Counted from the first letter of the stretch, positions 34,619 to 46,822 are shown. The stretch: 64,000 nucleotides of DNA from Euborellia annulipes (GCA_023213315.1 JAKCPI010009198.1:1-64000); one strand, 5' to 3'. Notes: generated from the letters alone by a model not told the origin. Made by a program: numbers and translations.

Positions 34619-35210
34619 AAAAAAAAAAAAAAAAATTTAAAAATAGATTTCAATTTTTTAATTTTTTAATTTTTTTAGGAATCCTACCTCTGATTATTTT
34701 TAATTTTATTATTTTAATCACCTGTCATTAAGAATTGTGAAGACAGCAACGCGTCTTACAAAGCACTGAAGTTAACTACGATTATTTTATAAATAATAAT
34801 AATAATTTTTTTTTGAATTCATTTTTTTAGATTTTATTCTTTTATACTCAAAAGTATATATTTTATCTATTTTTAAAATTAAAAGATAATAAATATCAAT
34901 TGAAAAATAAAGGCAAGGCGTAAAAAACAATATATGAACACAAAAATTGTAAAAAAGAAATCTTATAAATATAAAAAACAAATTTTAATTTATAGGGAAT
35001 TTATGACTGCATATTCTGTAATAATAAAAACAACAATTGAAAAATACCAAATGGTAATACCAAAGATTTTGATAATAATAATAGAAAATATATATGTACA
35101 CTAAAACAAATCGATGTAAGAGGTATGTATGTACATAATTTATATATAAAAAATGAGTAGGCATCTTATGATTGTAATGCATTGTAATATATTACTTTTT
35201 ATTCTAAAAA
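34619..35210. other. Non-genic AT-rich stretch
   Basis: No gene. The ORFs are low-complexity Y/F/I-rich reading of A/T runs. Confidence 0.6.
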
Positions 35211-35231
35211 ATCTAGTCGTAAAAGGTTCTG

Positions 35232-35290
35232 ATGAAGGCTACCGAAATGGCCGAAACAAAAATGGATGCATCCTGTCGTTAACCATAAAA
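35232..35290 (+). ncRNA. Candidate hammerhead-like core (CTGATGA...GAAAC)
   Basis: CTGATGA is followed by a possible stem II (GGCTA / TGGCC around CCGAAA), then GAAAC. Downstream, GTC precedes GTTAACC, which could pair with GGTT just before CTGATGA (stem I). Stem III would be weak and irregular. Penelope-like retroelements are known to carry hammerhead ribozymes with minimal stem III. Activity is not implied. Confidence 0.35.
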
Positions 35291-35299
35291 GCTGGCCTG

Positions 35300-35812
35300 A
35301 TCTTCTTCTCCAAAATAGAGATTGTTGGTTGATTTTATTATTCCACCCAACATATTGTTTATTTAGTCTATATTATATATCAGAGAAGAATGTGTGTCAT
35401 CTTTGTATATTGCATTTTTTTTCTTCCCATGCTGTTTAAATCCCTAACATTTGACGTAATTGAATTTTGGTTATGTCAAGAATGAAAAATACGAATTTAA
35501 ACGGCGTTTTTTTTTCGGCATTAAAAAAAAGCGATGGTGGGAGTAATATAATTTCAGATAATAAAAATTTACGATCTCAGATTTTATATTAAAAAAAAAA
35601 TTCGATTATAAAAAATAAAATAAAATTAGAAAACTACGGTGGCTTCATTTTATCATCGTTCATTAAAATGGCTCTTTGTAAAAAACATTAAATAAATTTA
35701 AATATTTAAACAACAAACAAAAAAAAAAGAACATTATCCAACTTTGTCTTGAATTATTTTCATATTTTTGTAAAATTAGAGGAACGTTACAATACTTATT
35801 TATTTAAAAAAA
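35300..35812. other. Non-genic stretch
   Basis: No gene or element boundaries recognised. Confidence 0.5.
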
Positions 35813-35940
35813 AAAATCTGCACAGCACAAAACCATCAGTAATGGAAAGTTGTGTTCTGGGATGGTCACACCAGACCGAAAGAATTTTGAAAAAATCAAA
35901 AAAAAAAAAACTAAAAAAGTACACCAGTAAAGTACTAGTG
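35813..35940 (+). mobile_element. Hairpin-ended repeat, partial and degenerate
   Basis: AATCTGCACAGCACAAAACC is followed by GAAAGTTGTGTTCTGGGATGGTCACACCAGA and a short GTACACCAGTAAAGTACTAGTG tail. Confidence 0.55.
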
Positions 35941-35999
35941 ATAATACATTATTTTATAATAATACAAAAAAAAAAAAAAAAAAAAACATACGTGAGAAC

Positions 36000-37060
36000 A
36001 AGAACATCCCCATAAGAAATTTAAATTTTTAGTTAAAAAAAAAAAAAAACTAGACGTGTGACTAAGAACACAACACTACTTTTTCTTAAAATAAAAACTA
36101 GACTTGTGAACTGGAATATCGCCAAGAACACCACACTACTTTGTTTTCAATTCTTCCATTAATAAATTTAATTATTTAATGAAAAAGAAACAAACAGATG
36201 TATGAACAAGAATACCCCGTAACTTTCCCTTTATTTCCATAAAATATTTAAATTTTTAGTTAAAAAAAAACTAGATGTGTGACTAAGAACACCACAGTAC
36301 TTTCTCTTAATTTTTATCATCATAATAAATTTCATTAATTTATGAAAAAAAAAAAAAAAAAAAAAAAAACTATACATGTGCCTATATTTAATTTTTAATT
36401 TTTAGTTAAAAAAAAAAAAAAAAAAAACTAGATATGTGGCCAAGAACATCACACTACTTTGTCTTAAATTCTTCCATTAATAAATTTCATTATTTAATGA
36501 AATAAAAAAAAAAAAAAAAAATTATACATGTGAACTGTAATATCGAGCAACTTTCCCTTTATTTCCACTATAGGCTATATTTAATTTTTAATTTTTAGTT
36601 AAAAAAGAAAAAAAAATTAGACGTGAGTAAGAACACCACACTACTTTCTCTTAATTTTTATAATAATAAGTTTCATTAATTTATGAAAAAAAAAAAAAAA
36701 AAAATAGACATGTGAACTGTAATATCGCGCAACTTTCCCTATATTTCCACAATAGGCTATATTTAATTAATCGTTAAAAAAAAAAAAAAAAAAACAGATA
36801 TGCGGCCAAGAACATCACACTACTTTGTCTTAAATTCTTACCTTAATAAATTTCATTATTTAATAAAAAAAAAAAAAAAAAAATGTATGAACAAGAATAC
36901 CCCGTAACTTTCCCTTTATTTCCATAATATATTTAAATTTTTGTTTAAATAGATGTGTGACTAAGAACAACACAATACTTCCTCTTAAATTCTTACCTTA
37001 ATAAATTAAAAAAAAAAAAAAACACGAGTGAACGAGAATAATAGATAAATTAAAAGCCAT
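36000..37060 (+). repeat. Tandem array with poly(A) and CTAGATGTGTGAC units
   Basis: About nine units of roughly 95-130 bp, each with an A-run of 10-25, an ACTAGACGTGTGACTAAGAA-like segment, ACCACACTACTTT and an AATAAATTTCATTAATTTATG segment. Unit length varies mainly through the A-runs. No ORF. Confidence 0.75.
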
Positions 37061-37110
37061 ATCCGGAGAGTTGTGTGTTGTGCTTAATCACAACACCAGT
37101 TTTTTTTATA
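37060..37110 (+). mobile_element. Hairpin-ended repeat, end relic
   Basis: GAGAGTTGTGTGTTGTGCTT and AACACCAGTTTTTTTT correspond to the right half of the hairpin end. It may be the origin of the adjoining array. Confidence 0.45.
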
Positions 37111-37685
37111 GTTATCATTTATACACACAAAATATAAAAAGAAATAGATTTCTGATTTAAGAAAATACATATTTGTAATGTTATGTTTTTTTTTTTTAAT
37201 GTTTATAAAAGAATTTTCTTTATCGTGTTATCTTCGAATGACTGCGTTCCATTAGCTCTTTTTTTTTTTTTCTTTCTTTAAGAAATAAATCCCTCTACCA
37301 CCCACGCACACACACACACACCCACACAGTGTCTAATGGTTTCTATATTTTTAATCTTTCTGCTTATTTATAATTAATGTCGTACATTTTCTCTTTTTTC
37401 TATTGAAAATAAAGAAAGATGGAAACAAGATGGACCATTTATCATCTCCTGGTAGAAAAAGAAACTTTAGGTTTTCTTTTCTTTAGCGCATTTTCTTGAA
37501 AAGCGAGCTTTTAACTGAAAAAGGTTTTTTTTTTTGATTTGTCAAATACCGTAGGAGTCTTAATATCAATTCAACCTGTTGATGAGCCCTAGCCAGAAGT
37601 ATAGATCTCGCTTCTTTTTTATTAATAAAAAAAATAAGATATCTATTATCAGGGATGCTTGTTCAAATATCAATCTAAAAATAAA
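37111..37685. other. Non-genic stretch with CA repeat
   Basis: A CA run is at 37305-37326. No gene. Confidence 0.55.
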
Positions 37686-37689
37686 CTAA

Positions 37690-38350
37690 GTGAAAAGAAA
37701 AATTTTTTTTAGAACCTCTGTACAAAAATGGATGAAATTTATTGTGATGTCTTGATAAATATAGCCTTGACAAAAATATATCCCGGGATGTTCAAATATA
37801 AATATTAAAATAAATTAAGTTAAAAGAAAAAAAAATTCTAGAACCTCTGTACAAAAATGGATGAAATTTAATGAGGAAAAAAATATAGGCTTTATTTAGA
37901 ATGTTTAAATATCAACGTAAAAATAAATTAAAGCAGAAAAAATTTTTTTAGAACCTCTGAGCAAAAAAGGATGAAATTTATTGTGGATGGTGGAAATATA
38001 GCGATATTAATAATATCCCCTTGGATGTTCAAATAAATAAAAAAATAAATATAAAAAAATAAATTAAGTTAAAAGAAAAAAATTTTATAGAACCTCTGTA
38101 CAAAAATGGATGAAATTTAATGAGAAAAAATATAGGCTTTATATCTAGAATGTTTAAATATCAACGTAAAAATAAATTAATGAGAAAAAAATTTTTTAGA
38201 ACCTCTGAGCAAAAAAGGATGAAATTTATTGTGGAGGGTGGAAATATAGCGATATCAATAAAATCCCCTTGGATGTTCAAATAAATTAATAAATAAAAAA
38301 ATAAATTAAGTTAGAAGAAAAAAAAAATTCTATAACCTCTATACATAAAA
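37690..38350 (+). repeat. Tandem array with AGAACCTCTGTACAAAAATGG units
   Basis: Six units carry this word near 37711, 37839, 37950, 38089, 38198 and 38334. Unit spacing alternates ~110 and ~130 bp, so the higher-order period is ~245 bp. Two unit types alternate: one with AAAAATGGATGAAATTTAATG and one with AAAAAGGATGAAATTTATTG. Confidence 0.8.
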
Positions 38351-38467
38351 GGATGAAATTTGGAAATCCAGCAACCATTCAATTTAAATTAACTAACCGT
38401 TGGCACTAATTAAGAAATTATTTTATTAAGCAAATTAAAATTAAAGTGATATATAAAATAGTTAGTT

Positions 38468-38532
38468 TAATTGAGAACCCAGGATCTCCAGCATCTCAGG
38501 AAGCTTTGCGCCAAGCCTCTATCCACTAAATT
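38468..38532 (-). pseudogene. tRNA-like relic (tRNA pseudogene or SINE head)
   Basis: The minus strand reads TAGTGGATAGAGGCTTGGCG (A-box-like) and about 30 nt later GATCCTGGGTTCTCAATT (B-box-like with changes). The acceptor stem and anticodon arm do not fold well by eye. No functional tRNA is claimed. Confidence 0.45.
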
Positions 38533-39278
38533 ATTATTCATTGGTATATCCACTTGATGATCTCATATCGTCGAAATGTTTATAACAATATTTAATGAAA
38601 AAAAATTTAAAAAAAGTTTCAAAATCATAATATAACGTAAATGAAATTTTTCTTGTTATATATATTAACTTTTTTTTTATCTTATAAAGTCAGTCATTCA
38701 AGCGTCATATAAAGTCGACGACCAAAAAAAAAAAAAAAAACGTGTGCTATAAGAGGAAATGCTTTTATAAATTCCTTTTAAAAGGTGCCAGAGAATAAAT
38801 ATATGGAAGGAAAGGAAAAGAAACATCAACAGTGAATGGAGAGTTTTTTTTTTTATAAAGTCGCTCAGGAAATATTAAAATGGATTAATAGAGAGGAGTG
38901 AATAAATAAGGTCAGGGTCTAAAGAGCCTCAGATGTCGAAAAAAGTTTTGCATGTTTAAGTTTTTAGGGATGGGGATGTGATTTCGTTTATAAGGATGGG
39001 GATGTAAAGTCAGAAAGAAAGTGAATTATTTCTTTTATTTGTTTTTAATTTTTATAAATTTAGAATTTTTAAATGAACTTTAAAAAAATAAAATCTAGCC
39101 TTGAAAAATTATCTATACACTATTAAAAAAAAATTCCCATAAAAATTCGTCGAGTAGTTTTTGAGTTAATGGAATGTAGAGGAAAAGATAAAATTAAATC
39201 TCGCATAAATTATTTTATAATTATTCATATAAATATCAATAAATAATGGATTTGAAAAATTTATATTTCGATATTTTA
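38533..39278. other. Non-genic stretch
   Basis: It contains a small tandem doublet GGGATGGGGATGT near 38968-39007 and the Helitron phrase AAAATTCGTCGAGTAGTTTT at 39142. No gene. Confidence 0.5.
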
Positions 39279-39320
39279 CTAGTAGCAAAGCCCGCCTTCG
39301 GCACCCCCTGGACTCCCTTG
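39279..39320 (-). mobile_element. Helitron 3' end, minus orientation
   Basis: On the minus strand, GCCGAAGGCGGGCTTTGCTACTAG ends at 39279, followed by T. The rest would run to the right, but its other end is not recognised. Confidence 0.45.
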
Positions 39321-39724
39321 AGGCGTGCAAGTTTATTGCCAATTTGGGATATTTCTTATTGAATTGCAAGTGTTAAGATGTTAAGGAAGGAACTTGAGCT
39401 CAAGCGAGGGTTCAGAAAAAGGGTCTATTTATGACTGTTTAAAGTGTCAATCGTATGCGTTCTCTCTTCTTTTTTTCAACAGGTTGGGTAGCTCCTCCCA
39501 CAGCCCTAGACATATACCTAGAAAGCTGGCCACAGAGCTACTAACTGCCTCTCTAATTCCAAGCCAACTTGTAGATTTTGTGTTCCCATTTTGAAGAAAT
39601 TTGATTATAACTAAATTTCCAAAATATTTAAGAGATTCAAATTATTACTGCGTTCATGTCCTATATGTGTACTTAATTTCAAATAGATTCATTGAAAATT
39701 GTACCATTTCATTTTTATATATAT

Positions 39725-39900
39725 AGTTATTTTCAAATTCGTGCCATCTTTCTGATTAAAATTATATACTACACTTGTATTTAAATGTATTAAAACTTGT
39801 TAAAAAAATGCATTTTTGGATTGAGGTTAAAAAACAAAAGAAAGCGTCAGTCGGCCATTAATTAAAATCACAACAATAAACAAAGAATATAATTTAATTT
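39725..39900 (-). repeat. Dispersed repeat D, minus copy
   Basis: It carries GCCATCTTTCTGATTAAAAT, GAAAGCGTCAGTCGGCCATTAATT and AACAATAAACAAAGAATATAA, in reverse to 44711-44880. Confidence 0.75.
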
Positions 39901-40565
39901 ATGAGTATAAAAAATTTAAATACTAATTAAAATCTCACAAATATTATTCTATAATTAATTAGATATAATAAATTTTATTAATTTTTTATATTAAAATCAT
40001 TGATTTATTAATTAAAAGAGCAAATTTTTTTTTAAATATTAAATGAATGGAGAAGAAAAGATACAAGAGGGCCATATTTGAGGTCAAGTTGCCTTTTTTT
40101 TTTTAATTCTCAAGTGTCTCACTCACTCCATTTTGGAAAAGAGCCAGCAGAAGAGTAGTAGGAAAAAGGACACCAAAAGGACGACGACGACGACGAGAGG
40201 GAATCTCATCGGTCATTCTCATCGTCTCTCAAATTGAATTAGAGACAAATCCATCTTAGGATGGTAATAAAACATTCTTAAGCCTCTCTTAGAGTGTAAT
40301 TATTATTAAAAGAAGTGATTAAAGATGACATTTCTTTAAGAAATAAATCTCACTCATCAATTACAAAAACGTCAGCTTTGTTCTTTATATGAGCCAAATC
40401 GATTAACTCCTTTTAGTTTCAATTTCATTTAATATACTGGTATAACTATTTGATCTATTAATAATAAGGATCAAAAGCAAATATTGACGTTGAGGCTTTA
40501 CTAAGAGGGAGTGTACCCCCCCTCCGCTGCCCAGCCCCTCTCCACCATACTGTAGTAAATACGTA
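39901..40565. other. Non-genic stretch
   Basis: A GAC microsatellite (GACGACGACGACGACGA) lies at about 40180-40196. No supported gene. Confidence 0.55.
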
Positions 40566-40569
40566 AAAG

Positions 40570-40947
40570 ACGCAAAATATTTTCGGTTTTTGGTAAATAA
40601 CACCAAAACTATAACTTATATCAAAATTATCTATATTATATAAATTATAGAGGATTAAATTCTGCATCAAATGGATATCTTGTTGATAAAATTTGTTTAA
40701 CGCAAACTATAATAATCAAGAGTTAAATATTGTTATATTAGAAAAACCAACGAAATATTTTTAGTTTTTTGTAAATAATTCCTGTACTATGTTTTTGATC
40801 AAAATTGTCATTATTAGTGAAATTATAGATTAATAAATTCTACATCAAATGGATAACAGTTTATTAAAATTTGCTTAAAAGGAATGATAATAATCAAGAG
40901 TTAAATGTTGCTATAATAGAAAAAGCAACAAAACATTTTTAGTTTTT
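40570..40947 (+). repeat. ~180-bp satellite, block 1
   Basis: About two monomers with landmarks TTTTTAGTTTTT, TAAATAA, and AATCAAGAGTTAAATGTTG. The block is cut by the hairpin-ended repeat at 40948. Confidence 0.75.
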
Positions 40948-41112
40948 ACTTTCTCTTACCTATGTATATATGTAATATATATATAGAGAGAAAGTATTGG
41001 ATTCATGTCAAAAATTCGATGTCGAGATTTTGATGGATCTTCACGTTTTGAGGTCCCCTGAATCCAAAAAAGTGGTTTTCGCGACATGGTCTGTCTGTGT
41101 GTGTCTGTGTGT

Positions 41113-41149
<37 letters not shown>

Positions 41150-41646
41150 TGTGAACAAAATATCTCAAGAACGAAAAGAGCTAGGAGGTTGAAGTTTTAT
41201 ATTTAAGTTAGGCACCCCCATGGGACGTTACACGAAGCTTTTGAACAAAATCGACCAAAGAGTACTAGTACTTTACTGATGCACTTTTTCAGTTTTTTTC
41301 CATTTTCTCAAAATTCGCTCCAACGATTTTTTTTTAAATTCAAAAATCAATTATTTTTTAAATGCTCTTTAAAATGTATATTCTCATTTTGTGATTGAAA
41401 TCTTCTGAAGGCCACTTTACTCTTGTACTTCATAGAAAAGATAGGAGAAATGGTTGCCATGGTAACAACATATAAATATATTGCCATACTTATAAATTTT
41501 ACATCTTGAAAATCGAATGTACCCTACTGTCGGAAACTAAATACATGTCGACACAAAAAATCTGGTGAGGCAAGCACAGTACACAACTTTCGATTACCGA
41601 AGGTAAGAGAAAGTTGTGTGCTGTGCGCCAGTCACACCAGATTTTT
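40948..41646 (-). mobile_element. Hairpin-ended repeat, near-complete inverted copy
   Basis: It has both hairpin ends: TACTTTCTCTTACC...GAGAGAAAGTA at the left, and the GTCACACCAGATT hairpin at the right. The CTGT/GTGT microsatellite is at 41095-41150. It lies between inversely oriented satellite blocks. Confidence 0.85.
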
Positions 41647-41689
41647 CTTAAATAATTCTAGAACGGTACCTCTTAAAAAAATTGTCTCT

Positions 41690-42335
41690 ATTTAAAAAAA
41701 AAAATATAGAGAATTAAATTCTGTTTTTATATAATAAAGGCTATTTTGATAAGAAATATAGTTTTGAGATTTTTTAACATAAACTAAAAAAATTTCTTTG
41801 ACGTTTTCTTCAATGACAACATTTAACTCTTAATTATAATCGTTTTTCTCTAGCTAATATTAAAAACGAGGTATTGAATAGATAAATAATTTAGTCCTCT
41901 ATAATTTTTATAATAAAGACTATTTTTATAGTAAATATAGTTTTTGGGTTATTTCGGAAAAACTATAAAATTTGCGAGAAAAAAATTTATTAAAAAAAAA
42001 TACTCAACATTTGACTTTTAATTATAATAGCTTCTCTTAAGCAAATTTTAACACCAAGGTAGTCATTAGAAAAAGAATTTAATCCTCTTTATAAAAAAGT
42101 CGATTTTAATACGAATTAAAGTTTTTGGGTTATTTACGAAAAAACTAAAAAATTTGGGGAAAAAAAAAACTTATGGAACTTTTAAATCATAATTATAATC
42201 GCTTTGTTTTAAGCTAATTTCAATAACAAAGTAACTATTAGATAAAAAATTTAATCCTTTACAACTTTTATAATAAAGTTTATTTTGCTAGGAAGACTAG
42301 TTTTGGATTTATTTACGAAAAACTAAAAAAAAAGT
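41690..42335 (-). repeat. ~180-bp satellite, block 2 (inverted)
   Basis: Three to four diverged monomers in reverse orientation, with repeating 'aaatatagtttttgggttattt' and 'taattataat' words. Confidence 0.7.
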
Positions 42336-42834
42336 TTGAATATTTGGATAGAGATTTTCTTTGTTGGTGCATTACTACCCTATTTATTGATTTAATATTT
42401 GCATGGGCATTTATCATCAACCGATGACGTCATTCGTATTTGCTTTGCACGTTCAATTATGCACTCACTGACATGAGAGAGGGAAAGAGAAGGAAGATCC
42501 GTCTCTCTCTCTCTCTCTATGCTTTTCTAATTTCCCTCCGGGATATTAATACAATTTTTGTTGGTGTTGTTGTTGTTGTTGTTGTTAGATTAACATGGGT
42601 GTGAAAAGAAAAGAAAAGAAAACGGATCTTCTTTCTTGCTTGACAGCAAAGAAAGACAAAATAAGACGCGTTGTTGTTTGGGTTCAATTCCCAAAAGGAT
42701 ATTATCTTGACTTATTATGAACAGTACAACAGCGACAACGTCTCAACAAATTTAATGTGTTGTTTGTCCTTTTGCTCTTAAATCAAAACGGGGTTAAAAA
42801 GACAAACAAACAATCCATTAAAAAAAAAGATTTT
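42336..42834. other. Non-genic stretch with microsatellites
   Basis: CT run at 42503-42517, (GTT)n at 42551-42587, AAAAG repeats near 42605. No gene. Confidence 0.6.
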
Positions 42835-43690
42835 TTTTCAATCTATTGTTACTATTTTTTAGTTTATCGTAAATAACTCCAGAACTATAACTCATATGAA
42901 AATAAACTTTATTATATAAATTATAGATTATTAAATTCTCTATCAAATAAGCATTGATTTGTTAAAATATACTTGAGAGAAATGATTGTAATTAAGAGTT
43001 AAATGTTGAAATTGAAGAAAGAGTCAAGGAAACTTTTTTAGTTTTTAATAAATAACACCCTAACTATGTTTCCTATCAAATTTATCTTTATTAGCTAAAT
43101 TAAAGTATATTAAATCCCCTACAAAACAAGTACATACTTGCCAAAATACACTTGACACAAATGATTGTAATCAAGAGGTAAATGTTGCAATTGAAGAAAA
43201 AGTCAAGGAAACTTTTTTAGTTTTTAATAAATAACACCCTAACTATATCTCCTTTCAAATTTGTCTATATTAGTTAAATTAAAGTATATTAAATTCCCTA
43301 CAAAACATGTACATATTTGCTAAGATATACCTGAGAGAAATGATTGTAATGAAGAGTTAAATGTTGAAATTGAAGAAAAAGTCAAGGAAACTTTTTTAGT
43401 TTTTAGTAAATAACTCCAGAACTATAACTCCAATAAAAATTGATTTTATTATATAAATTATAGATGGTCAAATTCTCTACCAATTGCATATATTGTTTTT
43501 AAAATTCCTATCAAGAAAATTATTAAAATTAATATTTAAATGTTGCAATTTGAGAAAAAAAAAAATCAAAAATTCTTTTCAGTTTTTACTAAAAAATTCC
43601 CTAACTGTGGCGCCTATCAAAAAAAACTTTTATTAGATAAATTATAGAGCTTTAAATTTTGAATCAAATGACTACCTACTTTTAAATTTA
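42835..43690 (+). repeat. ~180-bp satellite, block 3
   Basis: About five monomers. The word GTCAAGGAAACTTTTTTAG recurs at 43023, 43202 and 43381, giving a ~179-bp period. The last monomers are more diverged and lead into the Helitron at 43704. Confidence 0.85.
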
Positions 43691-43703
43691 TTTTAAGCGA
43701 ATA

Positions 43704-44563
43704 TCTATATATAATAATTGCGGTGTGTCCGTCTGTCCGTCCGTCTGTCCGTCTGTCCGTCCGTCTGTCCGTCCGTCTGTCACGCTCTGTTTGACCAACT
43801 TCCCGTTGGAATTTTGAAACGAAATTTTGCAGTCTTATAAAGGACGTTATGGAGAGTCCCGGAAAAATACTCGGGTTCCGAAATTCCTATAACTTTTTGA
43901 GTTATTAATTGCTAAAGTTACGATTTCTCCCATAGGAAATGTATAGAGAAATATTTAAGTATTCTTTGCAGTTGTGTATTCTATGGAGGTAAACAAATCC
44001 TCAAGCAGGCACAGGACTGGAATACTTAGTTGTTAGTAATAATAATTTTCTTTTCATAATTAAGAAAAGGCGAGGGTCCGCCGCAGGCGGGCCCGAGCCA
44101 GCTGATGGGGGGTCCAGGGGGGCGTAGCCCCCTGTCTAGACGCCAGCCCGTTTCTCATAATTAAGAAAGGCGAGGGTCCGCCGCAGGCGGGCCCGAGCCA
44201 GCTGGCGGGGGTCCAGGGGGCGTAGCCCCCCTGTCTAGACGCCAGCCCGTTTCTCATAATTAAGGCGAGGGTCCGCCGCAGGCGGGCCCGAGCCAGCTGG
44301 CGGGGGTCCAGGGGGCGTAGCCCCCCTGTCTAGACGCCAGCCCGTTTCTCATAATTAAGAAAGGCGAGGGTCCGCCGCAGGCGGGCCCGAGCCAGCTGGC
44401 GGGGGTCCAGGGGGGCGTAGCCCCCCTGTCTAGACGCCAGCCCGTTTCTCATAAGAAAAGGCGAGGGTCCGCCGCAGGCGGGCCCGAGCCAGCTGGTGGG
44501 GGTCCAGGGGGCGAAGCCCCCTGGCTAGACGCGGAGCCCGCCGAAGGCGGGCGGCGCGGCTAG
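43704..44563 (+). mobile_element. Non-autonomous Helitron with GC-rich tandem units
   Basis: It starts TCTATATATAATAATTGCGG after an A, and ends in hairpin GCCCGCCGAAGGCGGGC (44536-44552) plus GGCGCGGCTAG, followed by T. This is the 5' TC / 3' CTAG / A|T signature. After a (CCGTCTGT)n microsatellite and ~250 bp of family sequence, 44065-44520 holds about 4.6 units of ~95-100 bp with GGCGAGGGTCCGCCGCAGGC, GGCCCGAGCCAGCTGG and GTAGCCCCCCTGTCTAGAC. No Rep/helicase. Confidence 0.9.
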
Positions 44564-44710
44564 TTCTATTTATATTATTTAAAAAAAAAATCAGATTTCC
44601 AATCGTCTGGATATTTGACCTATTGATATTCTTTGATAATATAAAATAAATAAGATTTATTATATCAAATTAATTATGAATTTGTTCAAAAATATTTAAT
44701 TATCATCATA

Positions 44711-44880
44711 AATTAAATTATATTCTTTGTTTATTGTTGGGATTTTAATTAATGGCGGACTGACGCTTTCCTTTTTTTTTCACCTCAATTCAAAAATGAA
44801 TTTTTTAAACTATTTCTAATAAATTTAAATACAATTGTAGTATAAAATTTTAATCAGAAAGATGGCATGAATTTGAATAT
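44711..44880 (+). repeat. Dispersed repeat D, plus copy
   Basis: AATGGCGGACTGACGCTTTC, TTTCACCTCAATTCAAAAATG, and AATCAGAAAGATGGCATGAA. See the copy at 26755. Confidence 0.75.
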
Positions 44881-45504
44881 ATATGAACCGAAAGATACAC
44901 TTTTCTTTTTGTATTCTAAACGAATATACATAAATAGAATGCAAAATCTTCTTCTTCAATCTATTTGCTTTTGAAATAATTTTAAATTTTTGTATATCTA
45001 TATTCTTCTTCTCTTTTGATTTGCATTAAAAGCAAAGCTTCTATCAATATTATTATTCTTATCATTCTGACTCACTTTTTTTTTTTATCTTCACCTTGAA
45101 TGAATGAATTCTCTCTGTCCCTTTCTTTCCTTATGCTTATCAAATTTACGTGTTAATTGATAACGTAAAAAATTTTTGTATTGCTCATACAGAATAAATT
45201 TTTGAGCTTCTCTTTTTGAATTAATAGCAGCAGATCAGTTAAAAAAATCTAGTGTATTGTTGCGTGCAAATGACGTGCATTAATACCGAGAAGTTTAATG
45301 ATACATTTCTATGAATTTCATGACTTAAATCTAAAAATTATAAAAATAATTAAATTTTCTTTTGAAATATAATTTATTTTAAAAATACTTATTTACAATC
45401 GTCTTTGTTATTCTTCGAATAAAATAAATAAAATTTATTAAGTCATATCTAATTAATTATAGAATAATATTTGTGAGATTTTAATTATTTTAATTTTTAA
45501 TACG

Positions 45505-45681
45505 CATTAATTAAATTTTATTCTTTATTTTATTGTTGTGATTTTCATTAATGGCGGACTGACGCTATCTTTTTTTTCACCTCAATTCATAAATGTATTT
45601 TTTAAACTATTTCTAATACATTTAAATATAAGTGTAGTATATAATTTTAATCGGAAAGATGGCACAAATTTGAATATATAC
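45505..45681 (+). repeat. Dispersed repeat D, plus copy
   Basis: It follows the copy at 44711 closely, with AATGGCGGACTGACGCTATC and AATCGGAAAGATGGCACAAA. Confidence 0.75.
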
Positions 45682-45692
45682 ATAATATATAT

Positions 45693-45768
45693 ATATTACT
45701 GTAACACAAATCGTTTAAAAGAAAAAAGCTATATATAACAATTTGTGTTACAGTAACATATATTTTAA
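45693..45768. repeat. Hairpin TTACTGTAACACAAAT
   Basis: TATTACTGTAACACAAAT and ATTTGTGTTACAGTAACATA are inverted around ~30 bp. It could be a tiny MITE. It is inserted just past dispersed repeat D. Confidence 0.7.
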
Positions 45769-46553
45769 TATATAATATTTAAAAATCGAATCCTAATGGC
45801 CTCTGTAGCCGAAAAGGGAACCTTAAATTAAAAAAAAAAGATTAATAATTAAATTTTAGACCACTCTATACAGTTATATAAAAATTTAAAGATTTCCTCA
45901 AAATTGTTTAAATAAAAAAAGGCCCCATAAAAATTATTCAAATAGTTTCAGAGTTCAAATTAGAAAATTAAAAATTAAAATCTCACAAATAATATTCAAT
46001 AATTAATTAGATATAATAAAAAAATTTTCTGAGGGCTCGCTGGTCTCCCTTCCCTCCATAAAATTTCTAACCTCAATTAATAAATTAACTCATGTTTTTG
46101 ATTTCTCTATTCTCCCTCTAAAGCCAACGAACGAAAGATCAATATAAACAAGAGAGGATTGTTGACATTTAGGTTAATATTCAGAGCCATAATTAGAGTG
46201 TTGCTTGTCAACTACATCTGGTTAATAAATTAGAATTTCAAGAACACTACTATCTCTCTCTCTCTCTCTCTCCTTTAACACAAACACAAACACAATTATT
46301 AATTTTATTTATCTATTAAAATATAATTATATATATATACTAGGGTATACGTATATACCGGTATAGTATCAAAATATAAACAAATTTTTTGCCCTTTTTG
46401 TGATCTATGGCCAGCTTTCTAGATATACGACTCTAATTCTTTTAGAGTCTACAAATTCCCAAATGGGGAGGTGTTCAAAAAAATATCTTTAATAAAAAAA
46501 GAATTTAAAAAAATATATTATTTTGTTTTATTTATTTTTTATAAATACCGATC
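45769..46553. other. Non-genic stretch
   Basis: CT microsatellite at 46254-46273. Helitron-type phrase ATAAAAATTATTCAAATAGT near 45932. No gene. Confidence 0.55.
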
Positions 46554-46561
46554 TACACTGT

Positions 46562-46822
46562 CATGGGCGTAGCCAGACTTCTTGTTAGGGGGGGGCCAAC
46601 TCCTCGTTAGGGCGAAGAGGGGGGGGTTTGCAATTAATATCTACATAGAGTATTAATTATTTATTTAAATAAAATAAAAAAATTAAATTAATGTAGTGAA
46701 TTGGAGTGTTAAAAAAAAAATTTCCAATGGGAAAAATATATATATATATTTTTTTTTAATTTTTAGGACCAGCCAGGGGGGGGGCAACGGCCCCCCCCTG
46801 CCTCCCCCTGGCTACGCCCATG
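46562..46822. mobile_element. hAT-type MITE (261 bp) with perfect 8-bp TSD
   Basis: The ends are CATGGGCGTAGCCAG and, inverted, CATGGGCGTAGCCAG. It is flanked by TACACTGT at 46554-46561 and 46823-46830. The duplicated octamer is itself the edge of the CACTGT-ended MITE at 46825, so this element landed exactly at that terminus. G-rich and C-rich blocks mirror each other inside. No ORF. Confidence 0.9.

Noticed and set aside
36000..38350. CRISPR or coding repeats in the A-rich arrays
   Set aside because: Unit length varies with homopolymer length and there are no unique spacers; plain satellite-like arrays.
40956..41206. Small ORFs in the CTGT/GTGT microsatellite of the hairpin-ended repeats
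   Set aside because: Cys/Val- or Thr/His-rich translation of a dinucleotide run, repeated at 57126 and elsewhere as part of the repeat.
44060..44257. ORF in the GC-rich units of the Helitron
   Set aside because: A consequence of stop-poor GC-rich tandem sequence; no domain.
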